Below are positions 20,606 to 32,220 of a stretch of DNA of 64,000 nt, in pieces. Where the stretch lies: positions 78,790,003-78,854,002 of the forward strand of contig OY755241.1 of NCBI GenBank assembly GCA_963576725.1. The letters run 5' to 3'. Within the stretch, counting starts at the first letter, position 1; every line of letters starts with the position of its first letter. A model generated the notes under the pieces. That model had not been told where the DNA came from. It did no database searches and was given only the letters and a program-made list of their open reading frames with translations. Made by a program: the position numbers and the translations under genes. Source of the DNA: Azorinus chamasolen (lineage: Eukaryota; Mollusca; Bivalvia; Cardiida; Solecurtidae).

Positions 20606-22479
20606 TCTTATCAGTATATCTTTGTGAAGTTCAGCTGAATACAAGTCAAGTATTCTATGCTGTAGCATTCTTTATCAGTATTATAGTTGTCTGCTTCAGA
20701 ATTGTTGTCTGCTTGTCTAAGATTGTTCACATTGTTTTTTCAGCAGCTAGCTGTCTATTTTCACTTTTGTTCTAGTTTTCCACCAATGAGGAACTATGTT
20801 GCATTGTAATTTGCATATGACCTATGAGTATTTAGTAGTAAACGGTGTTTTCATTAGTGAATACCTTGACTGGCATACATCCTTTTTATATGCCTCTACA
20901 CATTGCCAAACTATGTAAAATTCTGATATACAGTCTGCTAACGGCCTCGCAAATTGAATTCAATGCAATAATTAACATAATCTTAACACATGTAAGGCAT
21001 CATGTTACACAGACATGTTCTATAAACTTCTTAGAGTTCAGTTAAAACGCCATATAGTACAGAACATCCTTATTTACGCAGATATTTAGCATGGGACTGA
21101 AGACTGTCGACTGTCGAAAGTTCTGTTCTTAAAATAGATTTTAAGACCTGGAAATTCCCATAAAATCAAAGTACTGATGTACTGACATTTATCACCTCAC
21201 GGTAATGGTTGCTGAACAATATTACCATTTTGTCGAAACCACTATTAAACTTTCAAACTTTTCCTATCATTTTGCTATCAATTAATACAACATTTGATAA
21301 TAAAGTCCACTTTGACGAACAGGTAGTTTGCCGAAACCACCATAATTCACAGGCAGTACTATAGGAAATAAAGAAGAAGGGTTGTTTAGTATATTAGAGT
21401 AGTGGTATTAATAGTATTAATTACTATCCCTGACCACAGCACCGAGGCTCTGGTTGTTGGCTCTCTTTGATATAAAGCTACTTACTGAAGGCTATTGCCA
21501 CGGCTCTATCACATGGGGCTTGGGCTCATAGACGTAGGTTGAAGTTGCTAACTTTATATTGTTTTAAAAATACATGTAGATTCAGTTAATGATGTCATTA
21601 ATGATGATGCACACAAGTCGATTAAAGCGTTGATCTAGGCTAAATAAATACCGTTCTTTAAGGAATTACAGACTCTGCACAAACAAAAACTTTTTGCTTT
21701 AAAGTGTATTCAAATTCTTATCTTCATATCAATACAAATATAAGCGCTTTAATGTACATTTTATAATAGGTAAACTAAAGAACTAACTTGAGATAGTTTT
21801 AAAACATTACTTTGACATCGTGCATTTTAAAAGTGATTTCCTATAAAAGCAACTTGAAATATTTCAATTTATCCTGTCACGTGCCTATTTTCCTGACGGA
21901 TAACAAGGTGTCTGATAAACTTTTTGTTATTATGCCAGTTGGTCACATGATCGATGTTATTATGTCAGTTGGTCACATGACCTGTAGCCGAAACTACTTT
22001 TTTTACCGAGACGCTTATTTCGTGAATTCATACAAAACTTACGTCTACGGAGTACTACTGAATAAAAAAAGCTTAACAAAGCGAAATTGTTGATTTCAAT
22101 CGATACCCATTAAACTAAATAGATCTAATTCTTTCACTTCATTCTCCCAAACTTATATTCTTAGGCCTAGACTAGATCTAGTAGATCTAGTTGTTTTTCG
22201 CGAAATTACCGTGTTTAGATAAATCCACATCAAGAATCATAAATTGTCTAGATATTGTCAAGTGACAGGTTCTTTTTCTCACATAACCAACCGGGGCAAC
22301 AGTTTTGTTTTGAGCATTTTTTTTAAAGCAATGTAACTTTTTGGAATTCCAGTGACGTAATAACACTTTATAGTGACGTCATCAACAGTCTAGAGCCAGT
22401 AGAGTCGGGTATACTTTGCGGTGCATTTTGTGGTACATTCGGTACAAAATAATTATATTTTTCTGTTGTGACAAGGATA
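20606..22479. other. Longest stretch without clear repeats; no gene seen
   Basis: About 1.9 kb of AT-rich sequence. It holds a 36 bp near-tandem pair GTTATTATGYCAGTTGGTCACATGA at 21927-21981, and a TGACGTCA near 22376 about 100 bp before hairpin P3. GTAGATCTAG and TCTAGACTAGATCTAG words cluster at 22165-22190. The open frame at 21812-22093 runs through the TGGTCACATGA repeat and has no other support. Confidence 0.45.
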
Positions 22480-22625
22480 AATAGAATATTTGGTTCCTAG
22501 CTTTGAATGAGAAAGATTATCTGGCTGGGCTTCTGAATATATCAGGTTCGCCTTCGGCTCACCTGACATATTCATCCGCCTTGCCGGATAAAATTTCTCA
22601 TTCAAAGCTAGGAACCAAATATTCT
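22480..22625. repeat. P-family long hairpin, copy 3
   Basis: Arms from ATAGAATATTTGGTTCCTAG (left) to CTAGGAACCAAATATTCTCT (right); the outer 40 bp pair nearly perfectly, then a looser inner stem GGTTCGCCTTCGGCTCACC closes the loop. TGACGTCA lies about 100 bp outside the left arm. Confidence 0.8.
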
Positions 22626-22799
22626 CTATAACTGCTTCTTCTACTCAATGTCATTTTCATTGCATGCTTTCTGCTAGTATAATAACAAGCAACCCTTCAT
22701 AGATCTAGTTCTCTGTACTAGTAGAATCTCCAGACATTGAAATAAATATTGCAGAGACTGTTTTGTACATTGTGTCAATATTTGAATGCCGCTGAATAT

Positions 22800-22960
22800 C
22801 TTTTTTAAAAGATATTTCTTGTTAATACATGTCAATCTTACAATTAACTCTCTTGTACAAAACAATTATGAAGTACAATATTGGATTCTGATCTGACACA
22901 TATGTAACTTGAAGTTACATATGCATCAGATCAGAATCTAAACTGTGCTAGGTCTCCCTT
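22800..22960. repeat. O repeat with CATATG palindrome
   Basis: CAATCTTACAATTAACTCTCTTGTAC is followed by GATTCTGATCTGACACATATGTAAC and its inverted partner GTTACATATGCATCAGATCAGAATC. Related pieces lie at 6960-7060, 24780-24845 and 25570-25630. Confidence 0.6.
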
Positions 22961-23040
22961 TGCACTTTTGATAACAACTGGATTGCCTCCCTTCTGGGTA
23001 GACAACTGATATTTTTAGATCTGGCCTATTGCACAGACAA

Positions 23041-23541
23041 TTAACCCTTTACTCCATAATTATGCATTTCTACACCATTGCAAACAGAGTTGACCCAGAT
23101 TAGATGTCTCATTTAGTAGCCATATGGTCTGCTCTGTTTACTTATGATATTATATACATGTAGTGTAAATTGCATTAAATTATTTCCATTTTGTGTACAA
23201 TATACAATGTACTTATAATATGTTTACTTAAACCTTTCCCTCATATAAATGTCTTTTCATGCATTTGCAAGCAAGACCCAGATCAGGCGGCTCCTTTAGC
23301 AGCTGTCTGATTAGGGCCTACTCTGTTTGTTAATGGAATTCGAAAGATGTTTTTAATTACTTTCTAAAATGGCTACACTTTCTATTTTTCATTATAACTA
23401 TTTTGTCCATGAATATTCAGTAGATATTGAAATTTGAATAAACATCGAACAGGGGAAGGGTTAAAAATAAGTTAAGATATGGATAATAATATGAACTCAT
23501 GTAGAAGGTATAATGAAAATATCTGAAATTTTGAACATAAG
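23041..23541 (+). mobile_element. F plus E MITE pair, duplicate of 16.6 kb block
   Basis: Includes a complete F start at 23041 (TTAACCCTTTACTCCATAATT), which in the 16.6 kb copy was replaced by the end of an A element, then the same spacer, E element (23231-23462) and downstream flank ending GAAATTTTGAACATAAG. The E core here has lost a few bases (GCAAGCAAGACCC). Confidence 0.8.
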
Positions 23542-23604
23542 TATAGATTAATTTATTCTTTCTGAAATTCAACCATTTTGCCCAGGTAGATGCTATACAT
23601 ACTT

Positions 23605-24050
23605 TTTAGCTCACCAGAGCACAAAGTGCTCAGGGTGAGCTTTTGTGATCGCCTGATGTCTGTCGTCCGTCATCAACAATTTGAACTTTAAAAGTCTTCT
23701 CCTCTGAATCTACAGGGTTCTCAGCTTTCATCTTTGGCACATAGCATCACCTATAGGTCCTCTACAAAAGTTATATAAATAATGCCCCTGTGGTCAAAAT
23801 TGGCCCCGCCACGGCCCGAGGGGTGGCCAGTTTTTTCTAGCTGACTGTTGTTTTCTGTACAAGTAGCAGAATGCTGGCCTCACTTAGGTTAGGCATGGGG
23901 AAAACTTCAAAAATCTTTTTGTCAAAAACTACATGTCACAGAGCTTAGATATTTGGTGTATAGATTTACTTAGTATTCCTTATTGACATTGTTAAATATC
24001 ATAGTTCTGAGGTTAAAATTGGCCCTGCCCAGTTGGTTATACTTTAAAAT
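23605..24050 (+). mobile_element. A-family type 2 element, 5' part
   Basis: TTTTTAGCTCACCAGAGCACAAAGTGCTCAGGGTGAGC (5' hairpin), GTCTGTCGTCCGTC tract, one to two units, then the unique segment with TTTTTTCTAGCTGACTG that also occurs at 28640. The matching 3' tail may be the one at 26490-26656, with the array at 24212-25905 inserted between. Confidence 0.7.
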
Positions 24051-24211
24051 ATTATTTTACACTATAAAGGTTCCTCTGAACTAGAGGGATTGAGGTCACT
24101 CCATCTGTGTTGCATAATCACTGAATAGGTCAAGTTCCTGGTCAAAACTCTATCAAGTTGTCTGCTTCAGAATTAGTCTCTGTTTGCTCACACTGTTTTT
24201 TAACCCATTCC

Positions 24212-25905
24212 CTCATAGGATATTTTCAGAATCTGCCTCTTGAAAAATTTCAGAATTGTGTAGATTTGAAACCATTGTGATAAATAGAGCATTTACTCCT
24301 ATGGAGAAAATGCTCTATTTATCACAATGGTTTCATAAAGTGACTATTTTACCTCTTTGAATAAATCTACTGATAAGGAGCATTAATTAGAGAAAAGGAA
24401 AATTTTAGAATTGTGTAGATTTGAAACCATGGTGATAAATAGAGCATTTACACCTATGGAGCAAATGCTCTATTTATCACAAAGGGCTTTTTTCAGATCC
24501 TACCTCTTTGAATAAATCTACTGATAAGGAGCATTAATTATAGAAAAGGAAAATTTCAGAATTGTGTAGATTTGACACCATTGTGACAAATAGAACATTT
24601 ACTCCTATGGAGCTTTTGCTCTATTTATCACAATGGTTAGCAAATGCTCTATTTATCACAAAGGCTTTTTTCAGATCCTACCTCTTTGAATAAATCTACT
24701 GATAAGGAAAATTTCAGAATTGTATAGATTTCAAACCATTGTGATAAATAGAGCATTTGCTCTATAGGAGTAAATTAACTCATATACAAACCACATATAA
24801 AGTTACATACCGGTCTGTGTCAGATCAGAATCCAAACTGTGTGCTAATTTTGGTCAAGTCATGCTAAGCAGTGATAGGGTTGTCATCTGTTAGAAATGTT
24901 GTCTGCTTATTCAAAGAGGTAAATCTGGGTCTACTCTTATTTGCAGATGCGTGAAAACATGTTTATATGAGGAAAAGGGTTAATTAGAGAAAAGGGAAAT
25001 TTCAGAATTGTTTAGATTTGAAACCATTGTGATAAATAGTGCATTTACTCTTGTGGAGCAAATGCTCTATTTATCACAAAGGCAAATGCTCTATTTATCA
25101 CAATGGTTTCATAAAGTGACCATTATACCTCTTTGAATAAATCTACTGATAAGGAGCATTAATTAGAGAAAAGGAAAATTTCAGAATTGTGTAGATTTGA
25201 AACCATTGTGATAAATAGAGCATTTACTCCTATGGAGCAAATGCTCCATTTATCACAAAGGCTTTTTTCAGATCCTACCGCTTTGAATAAATCTACTGAT
25301 AAGGAGCATTAATTATAGAAAAGGAAAATTTCAGAATTGTATAGATTTGAAACTTTTGTGATAAATAGAACATTTACTCCTATGGAGCTTTTGCTCTATT
25401 TATCACAATGATTAGCAAATGCTCTATTTATCACAAAGGCTTTTTTCAGATCCTACCTCTTTGAATAAATCTACTGATAAGGAGCATTAATTAGAGAAGA
25501 TGAAAATTTCAGAATTGTATAGATTTCAAACCATTGTGATAAATAGAGCATTTGCTCCATAGGAGTAAATTAACTCATATACAAACCACATATAAAGTTA
25601 CATACCGGTATGTGTCAGATCTGAGTTCAAACTGTGTGCTAATTTTGGTTAAGTCCTGCTAAGCTGTGATAGGGTTGTCATATGTTAGAAATGTCGTCTG
25701 CTTATTCAAAGAGGTAAATCTGGGTCTACTCTGTTTGCAAATGCGTGAAAACATGTTTATATGAGGAAAAGGGTTAATTAGAGAAAAGGAAAATTTCAGA
25801 ATCGTGTAGATTTGAAACCATTGTGATAAATAGTGCATTTACTCTTATGGAGCAAATGCTCTATTTATCACTAAGGCAAATGCTCTATTTATCACAATGG
25901 TTATT
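24212..25905 (+). repeat. Tandemly duplicated cluster of G-family hairpins
   Basis: Many copies of the G stem ACCATTGTGATAAATAGAGC / GCTCTATTTATCACAATGGT, separated by the G arm TTTGAATAAATCTACTGATAAGGAGCATTAATTAGAGAAAAGG. A block of roughly 780-790 bp is duplicated in tandem: CAAACCACATATAAAGTTACAT occurs at about 24787 and 25580. The inner ends of several G copies join without TTAA, so growth was by local duplication and not by insertion. Confidence 0.8.
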
Positions 25906-26379
25906 ATCACCAGTTATTCTTAACAAGTTTTAATTTTCCATTTCCATAACAATTCCGTTTGTATAAATTGTTGAAATCGCGATTTTTATACAATTTCTGC
26001 TTTGAAACAATCATCAGTACTCTAGTTCTGAAGGGGTTCGAAACGTTCAGGTGTGAACTGGTTTTGTTACGAAACGTGCTCTACAAGGGTTTTCGTTCGT
26101 TTCTAAATACGCAATATATCAAGGAGTTGTTAGGTTATGCGTAGTAAAATGTAATGGAAAATGAAACTTTTCCACATATTTTTTGTGCGATATATGCTTT
26201 CCAAGTTAACGGTCGGTAAAAGTTCGGTATTGGACTTAGAAAATATTTATAATAAAGCAAATCATCCCAGAAAGCTTGCCATTATAATTATACAGAGAAA
26301 GGGTCAAATAACACCCCACAAAACAGGTGTCCAGTTTTGTTTAGAAACATACATGTACTTGAAACTTTAAAAATCTATC

Positions 26380-26656
26380 CCTCTGGTGAGCGATTTCAGG
26401 GCCATCATGGCCCTCTTGTTTTTATATGACCTTCTTTAGATTTACATTGTTATAATATGTTTACATTTACATTTTTCTTTAATTTCTATTCACTTGAGGT
26501 CCTCTACAAAAGCTATATAAATTATGCCCTTGGGGTCAAAATTGGCACACCTCAGGGCCGGCTAGTTTTCTATAGAAACATAATAGTGAAAACTTTGAAA
26601 ATCTTCTCCTCTGATTGTCTGGTGAGCGATGTCAGGGCCATTCTGGCCCTCTTGTT
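26380..26656 (+). mobile_element. Two A-family 3' ends
   Basis: The first tail, CTCTGGTGAGCGATTTCAGGGCCATCATGGCCCTCTTGTTT, ends near 26421. The second, with one preceding unit (26490 onward), ends GTCTGGTGAGCGATGTCAGGGCCATTCTGGCCCTCTTGT at 26655, and the B element starts six bases later. The open frame at 25959-26370 region was not convincing. Confidence 0.75.
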
Positions 26657-26763
26657 TTTATTTTTATACGCCCAACTAATAAAGGTGGTCGTATATTGTC
26701 GTGGCCCTGGCCGTCCGTCCGTCCGTTCGTTCGTTCGTTCTTCCGTCAACATTTTGTTTGTCC

Positions 26764-27743
26764 GCTGTTTTCTGGGAAAACTATTTGACAAATATTAATG
26801 AAACTTCACACAAATGTTTAATGCATCAAGATCTGAAGCTGAGTTGATTCTGAGGTTCATTTGATTTTTCATTTCAGAGTTATGGCCCTTGTCCTTAAAA
26901 AATATGCAAATAGTTTGTCTGCTGTTTTCTGGGGAAAATATTTAAGAGATATTAATGAAACTTCACACAAATGTTTATTGCATGAAGATCTGAAGCTGAG
27001 TTGATTCTGAGGTTCATTTGATTTGTCGTTTTGGAGTTATGGCCCTTTTACTTAAAAAATGATGCAAATACATGCAAATAGTTTTGTCCACTGTTTTCTG
27101 GGAAAACTATTTGAGAGATATTAATGAAATTTCACACAAATGTTTAATGCATGAAGATCTGAAGCCGAGTTGATTCTGAGATTCATTTGATTTGTCGTTT
27201 CTGAGTAATGACCCTTGTCCTTAAAAAATATGCAAATAGTTTGTTCGCTGTTTTCTGGGAAAACTGTTTGACAAATATTAATGAAACTTCACACAAATGT
27301 TTAATGCATGAAGATCTGAAGCTGAGTCAATTCTGAGGTTCATTTGATTTGTCGTTTCGGAGTTATAGCCATTTTACTTAAAAAATAATGCAAATACATG
27401 CAAATAGTTTGTCCGCTGTTTTCTGAGAAAACTATTTGAGAGATATTAATGAAACTTCACACAAATCTTTAATGCATCAAGATCTGAAACTGAATAGATT
27501 CTGAGATTCATTTGATTTGTCGTTTCAGAGTAATGGCCCTTGTCCTTAAAAAATATGCAAATAGTTTGTCCGCTGTTTTCTGGGAAAACTATTTGAGAGA
27601 TACTAATGAAACTTCACATAAACGTTTAATGCATGAAGATCTGATGCTCAGAGTGGATTTTGAGGTTTATTTGATTTTTTGTTTCGGAGTTATTGCCCTT
27701 TTACTTAAAAAAATTGCAAATATATGCAAATAGTTTGTCCGCC
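26764..27743 (+). repeat. 326 bp dimeric tandem array in B element
   Basis: CTGTTTTCTGG (or CCGTTTTCTGG) recurs at 26765, 26922, 27091, 27248, 27416, 27573 and 27743: spacings 157, 169, 157, 168, 157, 170. Long halves carry an extra ATGCAAATACATGCAAATAG. So the true unit is a dimer of about 326 bp, as in the C family (317 bp). Confidence 0.9.
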
Positions 27744-28234
27744 GTTTTCTGGCATCAAGACCTGAAGCTAAGTCGATTCTGAGGATCATTTGATTTTTTG
27801 TTTCGGAGTTATGGCCCTTGCACTTAAAAAAAAATAATGCAAATCTTTGCAAATATGAGGATGGTCATAACTTTTTCATTTGAAATGATATTTACTTCAA
27901 TTTTTTATATGGTTAAACCATGATGTGAATTTTCACATATATTGCGGGGGTTTTGATATGTCATTTTATTCTAAAGTTATGGTCCTTGAACTTCGTGTGT
28001 TCGTTGCTTTGTTAGTCGGTCAACTTTTAGTTTGTCTGTTGTTTTCTGGGGAAACTGTTAAAATGATATAAATGAAACTTCACACAAATGTTTTAAGCAA
28101 CAAAATTTGAAGCTGAGTTTATTTTGAGGTTCATTCAGTTTGTCTTTACAGAGTTATGGCCGTTGCACTTTACAAAAATCTGCAAAAATGAGGATTAGCT
28201 GTAACATTTTTATTTAATAAGATATTCACTTCAT

Positions 28235-29693
28235 TTTTAGCTCACCAGAGCACAAAGTGCTTAAGGTGAGCTTTTGTGATCGCCTGATGTCCGGCGTCCG
28301 TCGTCCGTCGTTCGTCGTCAACAATTTGAACCTTTAAAGTTCTTCTCCTCTGAATCTACAGGGGTCTCAGCTTTCATCTTTGGCACATAGCATCATATGT
28401 AGGTCCTCTACAAAAGTTATATAAATAATACACCTGGGGTCAAAATTGGCCCTGCCCCAGGGGTTTTTAGTTTTCAATAGAAACATATAGTGAATACTTT
28501 GAACATCATCTCCTCTAAAACTAGAAGGTCCTCAACTTTCATATTTGGCACATAGCTTCAACTTCAGGACTTCTACAAAAGTTGTATAAATTATGCCTCT
28601 ATGGTCAAAATTGGTCCCACCCCAGGGATTGCAAGTTTTTTCTAGCTGACTGCGTAAGCAGCCTATGGGATCACTAGTTATGCATAGGAAAAACTTTAAA
28701 AATATTCTTGTAAGAAACTACATGTCCCAGAGCTAAGATATTTGGTGTATAGATTTACTTAGCATAACTTCATGAGTTTTATAAGTATCATAGTTCTGGG
28801 GTTAAAATTGGCCCTGCCCTGTGTGTATATTCTTCTTTACATCACAAACTGCATTCTAAAGGTTTCTCCTTAATATCACTCTTAGCTGAGACCAGTCAGG
28901 GGAGTTCTTATATAATCACCCTTAGCCTGATCAGTAGAGTAGAAATTGTGTTTAGACAAATAACACACACTCATTTAAGATTGAGAAAACTGTGGATAAT
29001 TCCCAAAATGCAGAATACTCTTAAAGTAATATTCATACCTATGCCCTGCATTAAGCTACCAGCTATCAATATAGAGCATATCTGTTGTGAATTTCAGCAT
29101 AACTCTTTGCATGCTGGGTAATTTTGTGATCTGCTAAATTGTTGACTGCAGCATATTCACAAGTTATCCTAACTGCACACTTTCTTCCTGAGTATTTCAG
29201 AAGTTCAGTCTCATTGACAAACAGTTCAGATATCAGATCAGGTACCACATTATGTTGGCCCTGATCTGGATCCAAACTGTTTGCATAGGTCATTAGTGGT
29301 GGGAGAATCCCACTACACACTCTCTTTCTAAGTTTTTCAGAAGTTCAATCTCATTTACAAACAATTTGGATATCAGATCAGGCCCCACATTATGTGGGGC
29401 CTGATCTGGATCCAAACTGTTTGCATAGGTCATTAGTGGTGGGAGAATCCGCCTCTAGCATCCAAAGAATACAAGTTCCAGTGGTCTAATGCTCTATCCA
29501 TTCTTTCACTACATTCTTTCAGCATCATGTTCAGGTCCTCTACAAAAGTTATATAAATTGTGTCCCTGGGGTCAAAATTTGCACCGCCCCTGGGGTGTTA
29601 AGTTTTCAATAGAAACATATAGTGAAAACTTTGAAAATCTTCTCCTCTGATTATCTGGTGAGCGATGTCAGGGCCATTCTGGCCCTCTTGTTT
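28235..29693 (+). mobile_element. A-family element, type 2, nested in B
   Basis: TTTTTAGCTCACCAGAGCACAAAGTGCTTAAGGTGAGC start; GTCCGGCGTCCGTCGTCCG tract; type 2 units to about 28640; inner unique segment with TTAGCCTGATCAGTAGAGTAG (28917) and a duplicated hairpin (29168-29447); a last unit from about 29520; end TCTGGTGAGCGATGTCAGGGCCATTCTGGCCCTCTTGTTT. It sits in B at the same base as the type 1 copy in 3235-5875. Confidence 0.85.
29168..29460 (+). repeat. 140 bp tandem duplication with palindrome (M repeat)
   Basis: TTTCAGAAGTTCARTCTCATT occurs at about 29199 and 29338. Each copy continues into ATATCAGATCAGG, a loop near CACATTATG, and CCTGATCTGGATCCAAACTG, then GCATAGGTCATTAGTGGTGGGAGAATCC. 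Two copies, about 90% alike. Confidence 0.75.
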
Positions 29694-29832
29694 AAAAAAA
29701 ATAGTATCACCTTAATATGGAAATCAAGATCTGAAGCACAGATTCGAAAATGTCAACACTTATAAGGCATGTTGAATCAGAAAGTTTGCAAGTGGGCGTA
29801 TTATGTACCGTATGCGGTACATGTACTCTTGT

Positions 29833-30816
29833 TAATGTACATGTATGTTTCATTAATATATGAACTGTTACTGAACTTGTATGGCAACCATTATTAGTTA
29901 TATGATAAAATACTGAACTTTACCGATTTTTTTTCATAAAAGCAATGATCATGCATTAGAAAATCTTCCTAAAACATGCACCAAGCCATTAACATTTGAA
30001 TATTTATTGTATTTTTCGTTACTCTGATTTCATCTTCATCTCATTGGAAAGCTACAGCCTTGGCTATAGAAATAACTTCATACACTAAATATAAGCAAAC
30101 AGTAGACCCAGAACTGTCAGGCCCTGAGGTCTCCTCTGTTTGCAAAGGTGTTATTTGGTATCTCCAGGTGGAGATTTTTGCAAACCTTTCATACCCCACT
30201 CAATATAAATCAGTCGCCATGCTTTGTTTTTTTTACATATATTTATGAATTCAGTAACTTTTACGGCGTGAAAACGTTCAGTAACAACTCTGCTTGATTA
30301 ACATTTAACACTTTGTCAATTTCTCTGTTGCTATCAGTCTAATATATTGGGATGCAGAGTTTAATATTTGTTTCTAGTAACCTTTATCATGCTACGTGTG
30401 AAATTAATGGCTTTTGCTAAACTGCCTGGAATCATATTAAATGCTAAGAAACTGCATCTCTGGTTCCAAACTTTTACGACGCATCGTCAAATTGTTCTCA
30501 GATGTCTCTTATTATTAATACAAGGATACCAACTTCACAGCCTGGGTTCCACGATAACAGTATTTTTAGTAGCATGATAATGGTGTATGCCAATTTCATT
30601 TCCAATTTCAAAGTAAATGTCTTCCTTTTGTCTCAACATATATATGTGACATGTTTGTATTATACTATGTCATTTACAGGAATATGTTGACATTTCAATC
30701 ATTCCTGTCATACATAGCAATTATTTTTATACTCAAATTTTACTACATTTCTTATGTTAACAATAAAGTTTCATATTTTTAGAACGTTCTCTCTTTTTCT
30801 ATTCCATACACCTTTT
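29833..30816. other. Intergenic; one worn TTAA-element core
   Basis: AAGCAAACAGTAGACCCAGAACTGTCAGG and its partner CCTCTGTTTGC lie at 30085-30150. An AATAAA word is at 30762 with nothing upstream that looks coding. Open frames at 30060, 30368 and 30502 lack motifs. Confidence 0.4.
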
Positions 30817-31025
30817 TTTGCTCACCAGAGCACGAAATGCTCAAGTGAGTTTTTGTGATTGCCTGATGTCCGGCGTCGTTCGTCGTCAACACTTTCAACC
30901 TTTATAAATCTTCTCCTCTAAATCGACAGGGTTTAATTTTTGGCACATACCATCATCTATAGATCCTCTACAAAAGTTATATCAATCGTGCCCCTTGGTT
31001 CAAAATGGCCCCGCCCCATGGCACT
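30817..31025 (+). mobile_element. A-family type 2 5' fragment
   Basis: TTTTTTTGCTCACCAGAGCACGAAATGCTCAAGTGAG hairpin, GTCCGGCGTCGTTCGTCGTC tract and one unit ending at GGCCCCGCCCCATGG. Array and 3' end are missing. Confidence 0.7.
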
Positions 31026-31675
31026 CTTGATTTTAACAATAGTTCATAGTCATTCAAAACTACATATAATTTCATCAATGTTGACCCCATCTTCAGTACT
31101 TTCAGTACTTTGATTTCTATTAGCTACATTACGTTGTTTGTCATTTACTTGTCAGGATTTAATTGATCTCATTTATAAGTGAATTGCCTTAGAACAGGTC
31201 GGTGGTACTAAACAGAGACAACAAGTGTCCACTAGAGACAACTAACTTAAAAAAGCGTATATAAACAGCCATATATAGTAATATCACTGCAATCGTCCTT
31301 GAAAGCTTATTTGACCACAGATTTCCATTAACTGTGTCTTATTTATCCAAGAAATCACCACTCATGTTGAGCAGTCATCTATTTTTCTCACAATATAAAC
31401 ACGCTTTTACAACGAATCGCCAGTGACAACCAGCCTCTCTAGGACACAGGTTTACTCTTGAGGTTCGAAATAGAAATGCGCTATAATTCAAGTCGAAACA
31501 CCATATAACTGCTCTATAAGGCATTTCCCCGGTCTGATAGCATGAATGGATATCGTGTATTCACAATTTTTCAAATAATAATCTTCTAAAAATCTTCTAA
31601 ATAATTGCGACGGCTATGGATATGGACCAGCAAAATTAACTGCCGTGTTTGTAATAAATCAACGAGTGTTAATTA
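31026..31675. other. Intergenic, nothing recognised
   Basis: Contains a short repeated phrase around ACAGAGACAACAAGTGTCCACTAGAGACAACTAAC (31213-31250). No open frame or splice pattern supports a gene. Confidence 0.4.
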
Positions 31676-32220
31676 TCCCTTTCCCTCGTAGATACGCCTT
31701 TGCAAACAGAGTAGACCCAGATTCAGCAGCTTCAGTTTGCATACTGGTATATATTTGATTGAGTATTGGTATGTTGCGGCACGTGGCAAGTGACAGGTGA
31801 AGATTAACCTTGCCTTGAGCATAATACATAATCAACAGGTGCTAATCCGATGATTGGATCAGCGATAACTAGCGACGTGTGTCAAGAGATATGCAGTTTA
31901 ACTCTTTACCAGTTTAACTTTTACCATGTCTTTTAACCCTTTCCCTGTTCTATACTTGGTCCAACTTTCTATACCTACTTAATATTCATGGACAAAATAG
32001 TTATAATGAAATATGGAAGGTGGAACATTGTAGCCATTTTAGAAAGTAAAGAAACAGATCTATCAAATTCCTCTAACAAATTGAGCAGACGACTCCTGTA
32101 TACAGTCCTACAGTTTCTACCAACAAAACAATCCTGTCCATAAATGTCATTAGCTTATAAATATTCATGATACACTGTATCATTATTTCTTACATGAATA
32201 CTGAGCAGGGAAAGGGTTAA
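31676..32220. mobile_element. F fragment and an E/F chimeric MITE
   Basis: 31676-31745 is an F left fragment (ATCCCTTTCCCTCGTAGATACGCC, CAAACAGAGTAGACCC). From 31934 a reversed E left half (TTAACCCTTTCCCTGTTCTAT, TAATATTCATGGACAAAATAG, GTAAAGAAACAGATCTATC) runs to the centre and then changes into an F right half (CTACAGTTTCTACC, TATTCATGATACA, TTTCTTACATGAAT), ending AGGGAAAGGGTTAA at 32220. Confidence 0.65.

Larger units (their letters stand above)
26661..29832 (+). mobile_element. B-family array-bearing element, complete
   Basis: Starts TTTTTATACGCCCAACTAATAAAGG with partner GGTCGTATA (5' hairpin), then GGCCGTCCGTCCGTCCGTTCG, a dimeric array (26764-27743), a unique segment, and at 28235 an inserted A element. 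The 3' end, from 29693, reads ...AGTGGGCGTATTATGTACCGTATGCGGTACATGTACTCTTGT. Subterminal motif ATACGCCC is inverted as GGGCGTAT. No ORF beyond repeat by-products. Confidence 0.85.

Noticed and set aside
24212..25905. CRISPR-like spaced repeats
   Set aside because: Repeats are long, inverted, diverged and in eukaryotic MITE context. Spacers are parts of the same element.
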